Source of the DNA: Halichondria panicea
Lineage: Eukaryota > Porifera > Demospongiae > Suberitida > Halichondriidae
Direction: 5' to 3'
DNA length: 64,000 bases
NCBI RefSeq assembly: GCF_963675165.1
Contig: NC_087382.1
Span: forward strand, 6,620,315 to 6,684,314
In this document: piece after piece, positions 55,905 to 64,000 of the stretch
Position numbering within the stretch: the stretch's first letter is position 1
Layout of the letters: the number at the start of each line of letters is the position of its first letter
Notes under the pieces: generated by a model
Told to the model about the DNA's origin: nothing
What the model saw: the letters and a program-made list of their open reading frames with translations, nothing else
The model's database searches: none
Position numbers and translations under genes: made by a program

Positions 55905-56175
55905 AGTGTAGTATCGAACATAGTATCGAACATAGGCATACTGTCAGAATAACCACACATTCTTTAAATTCTGTCATGCAAATGCTATGAGATAGTATCT
56001 CATCCACATATTCATCCAGTATGCGGTGACTTCCTGTATCTGTCACAAGCTTGGACACTGACCAATCCAATTATCAACCGTGTGGGTGATGTAATCTACA
56101 TCCCACTTGTGAACGTTCCTCTCTGCATACATCTGATGTACATCTGATGTACAATTTCGATACTCTCTTCTCTAT
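55905..56175. mobile_element. Diverged copy of the palindromic MITE at 4280
   Basis: AGTATCGAACATAGGCATAC, GTGACTTCCTGTATCTGTCA, CAAGCTTGGACACTGACCAA and CATACATCTGATGTACA match the arms of 4280-4605 in order, with deletions in the right arm. Confidence 0.8.
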
Positions 56176-56179
56176 CATA

Positions 56180-56990
56180 ATACTCTTGAAAAATAATTAT
56201 AATGGCATACATATTACTCGTGCACATGCGGCTTACATGTAACACATGCCTTTTTGTTATTGGGCAGGAGGGAACGAAGTTGCTGGTCTGTGAGGCAGAG
56301 GGGATACAATTTCAGCTCAACCTCATTCGAAGTTATCTCTGGTATTTTAGTACTAACACTAACATCGTGTTTTTCGATGGCAGAACCCACGAAAACAGCA
56401 AACCATAAGCACGTGGCATCAATTGCAGTTTCCCATCTGCGTTATAGTGCTCTCACGAATTGCCCTATCCGTATTAGGTATTGGATTTGGATTTGATGAT
56501 CATGCTGCATGGCATTAGATATTGTTAAACTGAGTATATATATATATAACTGGATTTAATTGGCAACATTAAAATTCGTCGCCCGCTATGTGCTCTTACA
56601 AGGATGAAGCAAGTGGTGTGCGAAGCTTCTGCATTAAATATAGCAATTGTTAAATACCAATTGTACTTGCAATTATGATGTTTGTCGGTTCCAGCCTCCA
56701 GCCAGCAATCAGGCAGCCAGCAATCACCTAAATGTGCAGCAACCTTAAAATGCAGTGACCGATGCTGAGCAAGACATTCTGTAATGATTGCCCACGACGA
56801 AGAACTACAAACTACGAGCCTAAGAGATGAGGTGTGCTTTAAAGTATAGTCAACCTCCTTCACCTTCTCGAAGAGATTGGACAAGGTATACCTTTGGGGG
56901 AGGCTCCTATCTGAAATGGAAGCCATCAGGTATAATTTTTATGTACTTCTCAGCATATTTCATTGCTTTACTTAAGGCCCGGTGTCATAA
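56180..56990. other. No recognised gene
   Basis: Open frames up to 133 codons (56525-56926, minus) show no motif. A (TA)n run lies at about 56535-56550. Confidence 0.35.
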
Positions 56991-56997
56991 AATTTTG

Positions 56998-57056
56998 GGC
57001 CTAGAATGTTAACAGTTTAGGCCCCCAGGGGGTCCAAACTGTTAACATTCTAGGCC
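56998..57056. repeat. Perfect 21-bp hairpin
   Basis: GGCCTAGAATGTTAACAGTT and one more T at 56998-57018 is inverted at 57036-57056, with a GC-rich 17-nt loop. The right arm's last 13 bp are then duplicated in tandem. Confidence 0.9.
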
Positions 57057-57059
57057 AAC

Positions 57060-58860
57060 ATTCTAGGCCCCCCACTGTGAGATTAGGTCCCCCTCTTCTG
57101 CTATCCTTTTCTGCACGATAGATAATCAGTGGCGTAGGAAGCACGGGTGCTCAGGGGTACCTTACCTACTTGCTCCATGAAGTTCAGAACAGCTAGCTAG
57201 CTAGCTAGCTATTAGTACTAACTAGCTATACTAGCATAGTTACGTACACAGTACAAAGGTCAGCTAGATGAACCAAATCGTAGATATCTCTTATTAAAGA
57301 GCAAGCACATTGCGAATCTGCAACAAGCAAGTCTCCTCTCATTTTTGACATCAATGGTAGCCATGAACAGCTACTAAAAAGGGTAGCTAGACTATAGATC
57401 AAGTGTAATTGGATCCTAAAATAGACATGCTGTAGTAAGAACGTTGTACAATGACACATGCAATGCAATCTTTTTTATTGTATATTCATACCCACTTAAC
57501 AGTATATAGCAGAACAATTAATCCAGGTAAACTCATGCACACGTAGATCTAGAATTAATTATTTAAATTTTGATACTGATAATTTGATACTGATAATTTT
57601 ATATCAAATTTGCTCAGAATTAATCTCCGGGAATGTAGAGTGCCAAAATTTTCCTGGGGCAAGCCCCCGGACCCCCACATTTGTAAAGCACCCCCTTACA
57701 AAAACATCTTCCTACTCCTCTGATAATAATATGGTAAGGTTAGCTCTATTAGTTGACAAAGCATCGCATGCATGTAAAGACTAAAATAATGTTTGCATTA
57801 TTATTATTATTCAAGTGAAGGTAATGATTACATGCATCGTGTAAAGACTAAAATAATGTTTGCATTATTAGTGAAGGAAGGAAGATTTACCTTTCAAGTT
57901 ACTCTATAAAATTAAATGCTTTGATGCAGCTCTGCAATGTTGGATTTGCGTTCCACACTGAAGCAAAAGAAACCAGAGCCAAAGGTAGCAAAGGAATCAC
58001 CTAAGAAGGAAAAAACAGGACCAAAGCAAACAGAACCAAAGCAACAAAGGAACTAGAAACAAATTTTTAACTGCTAGTCTGATCTGGATCCCAAGCCACT
58101 GATCCGAAGGCGGACCCCGCTGACCCCTGCCAAAATTCTTCTCTCATCTCAGTTATTCACATTTTTTTAAATAAGTCCCCTAACCGCAGCCCACCTTCTC
58201 CGCAACCACTATTTTCTTCTAACCCCGACTATTACGACTGTGGTAAGTACATGTATACATGTATACTGTACCTTTGTGACTATATAATTATACATACATA
58301 TTTATTACCTCTGTTTTGTTTTTTACAGATAACCATTATCCAAAGTGTAATTATGGTAATCAGCAACCAGCTGAGTCCACGATACTGCTGAGTTCACAGA
58401 GCTCCTTCAGGCCAGGCTGGACATACATGAGCTACAAGAAAGAGTGGGCATTCTTGAGCACACTCTGTGCTAGAGCGGTTTGGGCACATATCCGCATCTC
58501 AACTTTAGATGCCAAGCCCCGTCAACCACTCGTACAACCCATCTATTAACACCTCTTCACCTCAAACCCCACATAGAAACCCCACATAGATTTCTCCAAC
58601 CAACCTATCGAGCCAACCTATCAAGCCATCCCAACCCCAAGCCACCTCAAACCCGCCCAGCAGCCAGACCCCAGTCCACTTCCACTGCGCGGAGAGACAC
58701 TTTGGCCCAGAACAAAAAATTTCACACTGGCGTTGCGATTGGCGAAGCTGCCAGGTGTACACCAAATGGATGTAGAGACCGACCAGCTCTTCCAAGACTA
58801 CGAGCTGAAGTCGGACTATTCCCAATTTACTGGTGCAATTGTGGAAATTCTTTGACAGGA
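57060..58860. other. Low-information region with unassigned coding-like pieces
   Basis: 57640-57690 (TTCCTGGGGCAAGCCCCCGG) is a familiar DNA-transposon terminal phrase. 57935-58055 encodes a Lys/Pro-rich stretch (LKQKKPEPKVAKESPKKEKT). 58330-58860 holds Ser/Pro/Thr-rich frames (HPNPKPPQTRPAARPQSTST) with shifts. No domain is recognisable, and I cannot tell a host exon from element debris. Confidence 0.3.
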
Positions 58861-58865
58861 CTCAA

Positions 58866-59570
58866 TTAACCCTTTAACCGTCACGATCCCGCAATAGTGA
58901 CTTTTTTTGCGAAATTCTAATTCTGCGATACTTAGGAAGTAGCTCGAACTCCCTGTATAGAGGAAGAGCTGTAGAATCACGTGCAATTTAGTCTAGAATT
59001 TTCCAAGCCACGTTGCTATGTAAAATTTCATTAGCACCTTACCGCACGAAGTTTATAGCATTGTTTACTTGTGCCGATGTGCTTGAACAGCTTGAGGACA
59101 GCAATGGGTCCTCTGGTGATGACAGTGCCTATGAAGGAGACCAAAGGCTATCAGCTTTATGCGAACAACAACATAACGTTTGTGACTTATTGTGGCTATC
59201 TATAAATTATCAGACGCTGATGAACTGTCTGCTGATGAACTGTCTGGGACTGAGGACATGCATGACATGGACCTAGACGCTAGCGCTATGGGTGAAAGAC
59301 CAGGAGAGGGCGACTCTGGCAAGTAGTATAGTATAGCTAGAATATCAAAGTATAAGTATAGTATAGCTAAAATAGAATTAGCAGTAATGAACAGTCTTTA
59401 TGTGAGCTCATAGATCCGTATTGTACTTCAAATTTAGATATATCTTAGCACTGTTTACATTCATATGATGCGAAAATCAAGCTTAGTCAAGCCTTTATAA
59501 GGCTGATCCATAAAAAAAAAATTTTTGGATTTTATCTCACCGCTGGCCGAGCATTTAAAATGATAACCAC
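58866..59570 (+). mobile_element. piggyBac-like element, copy B (3' part replaced)
   Basis: Begins TTAA at 58866 with CCCTTTAACCG. About 59050-59330 reads FTCADVLEQLEDSNGSSGDD then DELSGTEDMHDMDLDASAMG, an acidic N-terminus like that of piggyBac transposases, with a 15-bp duplication at 59216/59231. Homology to copy A ends near 59570, where the LTR of the next element starts. That element therefore probably inserted into or next to this copy. No catalytic domain. Confidence 0.75.
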
Positions 59571-59768
59571 AAGTACTATAGTGAACATTCTAGAACATCA
59601 TGTGTTTTGTTAGTAGAACATTCTAGTAGAACATTCTAGAACATTTTAGATCATGTGTTTTGTGAGTAGAACATTCTAGAAACAGGTTTTAGTATTTAAG
59701 TGTTGAGTTTCTTCGAACTGACTGTGAAAACTGAATCAATGTTATCTCTAAATCCCCGATCCCTCACA
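59561..59768 (+). repeat. 5' LTR of the Gmr1-like element (start uncertain)
   Basis: Ends CCCTCACA at 59768, two bases before the PBS. It contains tandem AGTAGAACATTCTAGAACAT motifs at 59580-59690. The start TGATAACC at 59561 is a guess from the break in piggyBac homology; no 3' partner is available for comparison. Confidence 0.55.
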
Positions 59769-59770
59769 TT

Positions 59771-59788
59771 TGGTGGCAGCGGTGGGAT
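59771..59788 (+). promoter_or_regulatory. Primer-binding site
   Basis: TGGTGGCAGCGGTGGGAT starts two bases after the LTR and shares TGGTGGCAGC with the PBS at 10400-10417. Confidence 0.8.
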
Positions 59789-59824
59789 CGCTAGTGCGAC
59801 ATATTTTCCACTGACCTACAGTTC

Positions 59825-60660
59825 ATGACTACTAGATCAGGACGACTCTACAAGATGTCTAGAAAAGATGTTACATCTCTCCGGGAGATGATGCAGCTGA
59901 TGCTAGAGGACCGCAGAAAGAGAGATGAGGAGATAGCACAAGAGAGACAGAGACGAGAAGAAGAACTAGCTGCCGAGAGAGAGCAGAGAGAGGAACAAAG
60001 GCGACAACGAGAAGAAGAACTATCTGCCGAGAGAGAGCAGAGAGAGGAACAAAGGCGACAACGAGAAGAAGAACTAGCTGCCGAGAGAGAGCAGAGAGAA
60101 GAACAAAGACGTGCTGAGAGTGAGCAGAGAGAGGAACAAAGGCGACAACGAGAGGAGGAACTTGCTAGAGACAGACAACTGCGGGAGGAGCAGTTTGCAG
60201 AGGAGCGCCACCAGTTGAAGGACCAGTTGAAGGAACAGATGGCACTGCTTCAGAGGCTTGTGATTGACAAGACAGCTCATTCCCCAACTAGCTGAAGTTG
60301 AGTCGTCTCTTAGATGCAGATGATATTGAGGCTTTTCTCATCACCTTCGAACGTAGCATGGGAGCATACGAAGTGGACAAGTCAAGATGGACAGGCCTAC
60401 TTGCACCTCACGTACCGGCAATGATTCAGATCACAGAAGATGAACACTGGAGAATCGCCTAAAGACCGACTCACAGACTTAGCAACCAGATGGACAAGAG
60501 ACTGTACTGACATCGCCCAAGTGATCGACCTCATGGTCAGAGAACAATTTTTAGAAGGTCTTCCCGAGGATGTACGCCTCCATGTAAGTGAACGAAAGCC
60601 AGAGACCAGTGGGGAAGCAGCTCAGTTTGCTGAGGACTACATCCAGGCTCACCGCACGTA
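59825..60660 (+). pseudogene. gag: Gag of the Gmr1-like element
   Basis: The start MTTRSGRLYKMSRKDV is followed by a long charged coiled coil made of repeats of EEELAAEREQREEQRRQR (residues about 40-135). The first frame stops at 60294. Shifted continuations give LLDADDIEAFLITFERSMGA and YEVDKSRWTGLLAPHV (60310-60415), then PKDRLTDLATRWTRDCTDIA and VIDLMVREQFLEGLPEDVRL (60455-60580). This is the SCAN-like capsid region common in such elements. Gag packages the RNA in virus-like particles. At least two frame breaks. Confidence 0.75.
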
Positions 60661-61208
60661 AATTTACTAAGAGCGAAAAGACACCCCCAGGAAATTGCCC
60701 TAGATGTGGACTACTAGGTCACTGGGCCCGAGACTGCCCCAAGCCAAGACAGGAGAATACCTTTGTACCAAGACGAGAACCAACCTGTTTCAACTGCCAA
60801 AAGAAGGGACACTTCGCCAACAAGTGCCCTAGCAACCCAAATCTGTTTCGTGATGAACGAAACCATCACGAAACCATCACAAAACGCTACTTTGACGTCC
60901 TTCAACCCCAACGAAAGGATTATCCGACGAGGCCTCGTGGAAGGAAACTCGTGGAAGGAAAGCCCGTTTCAAATCTGATTTTGGACACTGGAGCTACCAG
61001 GACGCTGGTCCGGTCCGACCTCCTGCCACCCTCTATTAGGATGGAGGGTGAAGTTACAATTAGATGTGCTCATGGTGATGCTGTCACTTACCCCCTTGCA
61101 GTATCCACAGGGTCAAAAGAATTTCTGGTGCGAGCTGGAATCTCCAACACTCTCCCGGTACCAGTCTTACTTGGCCGAGATATCCCCGGACTATTTATCT
61201 CTCATTAA
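60661..61208 (+). pseudogene. CCHC knuckles and aspartic protease
   Basis: CPRCGLLGHWARDC and CFNCQKKGHFANKC (about 60700-60835) are two canonical CCHC zinc knuckles. LILDTGATRTLVRSDLL (about 60975) holds the DTGA protease active site, and LLGRDIPG (about 61170) is near the end of the domain. Perfect tandem duplications of 11 bp at 60859/60870 and 14 bp at 60934/60948 lie between the two domains. The frame from 60588 to 61208 stays open, but the duplications probably add foreign residues. Confidence 0.8.
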
Positions 61209-62800
61209 TGGCACTACAGACCAAAATGAAGAGGACGCCTTCCTCGTCACTACTCGGGCCCAGGGCCCAGGAGAAGCGACAGCAAGAGACTGAACAAAAA
61301 CTCCAAGAAAAAGAAAAGGAATCAGGGGCAGTAGCTAAACCCCTTGAGGAGCAAATGGTGCAGACAGAGCCCCAGTGCGAACCCTTTGATAGCCTTGACG
61401 AATCCCTCTTTATCCCAGGAAGGGCCAAAGAAAAAAAAACCAGAAGTCAAAAACGACAGCAAAGGCTGGAACACGCTCGTCAAGCAGACACTCATTCTCT
61501 CGAAATAACTGCAGCTGACTTACAGAAACTACAGGGTGCCGACCCTACTCTTGAGGCTATTCGAAAGATAGCAAGTGTTTCGATAGCAAGTGGTGAATCT
61601 GGTTTGGCGGGGAACAAATTTTTCGAACGAGATGGAATATTGTATCGCAAATACATCCCCCCTGGAAGCAAAGAAGAATCTGATACACTGGACTGATACA
61701 CTGGAACAATTAGTTTTACCGAGTCAATGTCGTCAAGAGGTGTTGAATCTTGCACACAATATATCCCTTGCAGGCCACCTGGCGTATCCTTCAGCGATTC
61801 CACTGCAAGAGGTGCCCGGAATGCCAGAAGGCCTCTCAGAAACGTGTGCATCGAGCCCCACTTATACCTCTACCGGTGATGGAAGCACCCTTCCAACGCA
61901 TGGCCATGGATATAGTGGGACCACTACCACGAAGTCGAAGCGGGAATAAGTATATCCTTGTCATCTGTGACTATGCTACTAGATACCCCGAAGCGATTCC
62001 CCTCCGAGCGATCGATGCAGAGACTATTGCCGAGGAGCTGGTTAACTTCTTTTCGAGAGTGGGCATACCAGCATACCAGAAGAAATTCTGACAGATCAGG
62101 GTTCGAACTTCACATCCAAACTGTTAGCTGAAGTGTACCGGCTTCTCCATATCAAGCCAATTTGTACCAGTCCGTATCATCCTCAAACAGATGGACTTGT
62201 CGAAAGATTCAACCAAACTCTCAAAGCTATATTAAGGAAAACGGCTAAAGAAGAAGGCAAAGACTGGGATCGGCTAGTACCCTAAAGTTCCACAAGCTTC
62301 TACAGGATTCTCTCCATTTGAACTCTTGTATAGAAGGGTCCGAGAAACATGGGAAGCGAGCCCTAAAACTGACGAAAGTGTTGTCTCATACATCCTATTG
62401 ATTCAAGAGAAACTGGCAAAATTGAGTGAACTTGTGCAGCAGAATCTCCAAAGAGCACAGAAGGATCAGAAGACCTGGTATGACCGACATGCCAGGACCC
62501 GAGAATTTAAGTTTGGTGATGAAGTCCTTGTACTACTGCCTACATCAACCAGCAAACTGTTAGCTGAATGGCAAGGTCTTACTCCATCATCAAACTAGTT
62601 GGCAAAGTCACCTACGAAGTTGATATGCACGATCGACGAAAGCGAAAGAGAGTGTTTCATGTCAACATGCTCATGCTCAAGAAATGGGAAACTCCAACTG
62701 ATGTTGCAATGTTCAATGACGAGGTTGACCCAAGCGACGAAATCGTTTTATGGAGAGATGCAACAGAAAATCAGCAGCCTTACCCCAACTCAGCTTCAAG
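61209..62800 (+). pseudogene. Integrase of the Gmr1-like element
   Basis: After a charged linker (TDTHSLEITAADLQKLQ-like at about 61490; FFERDGILYRKYIPPG at about 61620) come the HHCC finger: NLAHNISLAGHL, then after a shift FHCKRCPECQKA (61745-61835). Next is the catalytic core, with MAMDIVGPLPRSRSGNKYIL (first D, about 61900), EEILTDQGSNFTSKL (second D, about 62090) and PYHPQTDGLVERFNQTLKAI (E, about 62190). RTREFKFGDEVLVLLPTSTS (about 62500), then KLVGKVTYEVDMHDRRKRKR and VFHVNMLMLKKW (62590-62690), form the GPY/F-like C-terminal domain. Frame breaks near 61690 (13-bp duplication), 62070 and 62285. Confidence 0.85.
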
Positions 62801-63490
62801 AACTACATCATACTCTGCAATCATTCAGCGACGTAGCGAACCTGGAAGGACTACTGTTGCAGAGCATCACATTGAAGTGGGTGACGCAAGACCGATTCGC
62901 CTACCGCCGTATCGATTGCCACACGCATATCTCGTGAAACCGTACTTACTGAGCTCAAAGATATGGAACAGACAGGTATTATCGAGCGCTCATCAAGTAA
63001 TTGGGCAGCACCAATCGTCCTTGTGAAAAAGAAAGATGGTTCTTTACGCATGTGTGTTGATTATCGTCGTCTCAATGCCATTTCACCATCAGATGCCTAC
63101 CCGATGCCTCGTGTCGACGACCTTATTGATAGACTTGGAGGTTATCAAGAGGGTACTGGCAAGTACCTGTAGACACTAAGTCACGTCACCTGACAGCATT
63201 TACAACTCTGTTTCAGTTTAAAGTGATGCCCTTTGGACTGCATGGAGCCCCAGCCACCTTCCAACGAATGATGGATCGCCTATTATGGGATGTACCAGAA
63301 TTTGCTGCAGCATACCTTGATGATCTCATCATCCACAGCACAACTTGGGAGGAACACCTCAGACATGTCCGAATGATATTCGAGAAACTCCGCTCAGCTG
63401 GGTTGACAATCAAACCAAAAAAATGCCAGTTGGGAATGACTAAATGTGTATATCTTGGTCATGTTGTCGGAGGAGGAAGAGTGTCATTCA
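62801..63490 (+). pseudogene. Reverse transcriptase of the Gmr1-like element (truncated)
   Basis: VAEHHIEVGDARPIRLPPYR (about 62855), EQTGIIERSSSNWAAPIVLV then KKKDGSLRMCVDYRRLNAI (62965-63075), FKVMPFGLHGAPATFQRMMD (63215-63275), AAYLDDLIIHSTTWEEHL (63305-63360) and LTIKPKKCQLGMTKCVYLGH (63400-63460) are Gypsy-type RT motifs. YLDD holds two catalytic aspartates. The segment before DTKSRHLTAF (about 63140-63175) has lost motif A, with the third aspartate, so the enzyme is dead. Homology stops at about 63490, and RNase H is absent. Confidence 0.85.
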
Positions 63491-64000
63491 AAAATCGTCT
63501 ACAAGTTTCAAGTTGCCTATTATTTTCCAATTACTGTCTCATTAGCAGAGCAGCAGAGTTAGTTCGCTCAAACAGCTCAATTTTTGTGTCCACACACACA
63601 CCAATCACTCTACCCCTGCTGCGCACACACGTGGTAATTACAAGTACCATGTGAGCTCATAATTATAGCACTTTGTACAGGTACAGCTAGCTAGCTACAG
63701 TAAAACCTGTTTCAATGACCACTCTGATCATACCTATGCTGATGGTTTTCACTTCACACGCTAATTTGAGACGAGTGGTCTATAATGAAGGCCGCGATTC
63801 ATTATGTTGTGTACATTATGTTGTGTACATGATGTCAGTGGCAATAATTATTATATTTATATGTGTAGAATTGGATTAGCAGAGATCTCAGCGCAAAGGC
63901 GATAGCCCAAGAGTAGGTGGCCACTAAAGAAAGGCTGTGCATGCTGAAAGTCAGTACTTAATCTGGGTGCTATATTACGTTGCTACTATAGATAGCAATA
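63491..64000. other. No gene seen
   Basis: AT-rich sequence following the truncated RT, with a 14-bp tandem duplication at 63800/63814 and GCTAGCTAGC runs. No 3' LTR of the Gmr1-like element is recognisable. Confidence 0.45.

Larger units (their letters stand above)
59561..63490 (+). mobile_element. Degenerate Gmr1-like Ty3/Gypsy element (integrase before RT)
   Basis: 5' LTR, PBS, gag, zinc knuckles, protease, integrase and then reverse transcriptase follow each other in one direction. No LTR or gag lies between integrase and RT. Ty3/Gypsy normally has RT before integrase; the reversed order is known from the Gmr1 group. RT stops at about 63490. RNase H and the 3' LTR are missing, so the element is 3' truncated. 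Many small indels, several of them perfect tandem duplications, break the frame. Confidence 0.8.

Noticed and set aside
59561-63490. Two separate Gypsy fragments placed side by side (integrase end of one, RT start of another)
   Set aside because: No LTR, PPT, PBS or gag lies between the integrase C-terminus and the RT, and the linker reads through as one protein. A chance fusion is not fully excluded.
1-64000. tRNA, rRNA and other structured RNA genes
   Set aside because: I saw no cloverleaf with A/B boxes and no rRNA-like segment by eye. A covariance-model scan would be decisive and was not possible.

Overview
The window is animal, non-vertebrate genomic DNA with introns. It is AT-rich, full of ATAATTAT and GCTAGCTAGCT runs, and packed with decayed transposons. 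This texture, and the mix of families (RecQ-like helicase relics, DUF6589, a Mutator-like/YqaJ protein, P-like, CACTA/Tnp2, BEL/Pao and two kinds of Ty3/Gypsy), best suits a demosponge such as Amphimedon. The species is an inference. I found no convincing intact host gene; almost every recognisable coding stretch belongs to a mobile element.

Layout. 1-6110: a tandem array of about eight ~0.72-1.05 kb units holding exon-like modules with strong splice donors, GC-rich minisatellite blocks and one palindromic MITE. An acceptor and a short terminal-exon-like segment close the array. 6288-10560: a young, structurally complete Ty3/Gypsy LTR retrotransposon on the minus strand, with one 1285-codon gag-pol frame, 143-bp LTRs differing at one base, and a 5-bp target duplication. 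12.3-14.9 kb: a broken and partly inverted BEL/Pao element. 16.6-19.5 kb: a decayed intron-bearing P-like transposase gene on the minus strand.

20.42-26.77 kb: a 6.3-kb unit bounded by 44-bp inverted repeats, with a RecQ-like helicase on plus and a DUF6589 gene on minus. It is interrupted by a poly(A)-tailed non-LTR fragment and a non-autonomous element. 29-32.2 kb: several MITEs and a minisatellite. 33.4-38.4 kb: a divergent two-gene CACTA/Tnp2-like relic. 39-40.8 kb: a Mutator-like transposase relic running into the start of a YqaJ-type domain. 41.2-43.6 kb: an uncharacterised DDE-like protein family between long inverted arms.

48.8-50.1 and 58.9-59.6 kb: two opposite copies of a piggyBac-like element, one carrying a nested TA-flanked MITE. 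51.59-54.09 kb: a Tc1/mariner-type element of exactly 2500 bp with two convergent ORFs. 54.8-55.3 kb: another P-like fragment. 59.56-63.49 kb: a degenerate Ty3/Gypsy element whose integrase lies upstream of the reverse transcriptase (Gmr1-like order).

The most interesting signals are the RecQ plus DUF6589 unit, the two-ORF mariner, the Gmr1-like domain order, the inverted-arm DDE-like family, and a window-wide scatter of perfect 10-19 bp tandem duplications that often break old coding frames but are absent from the young Gypsy element.
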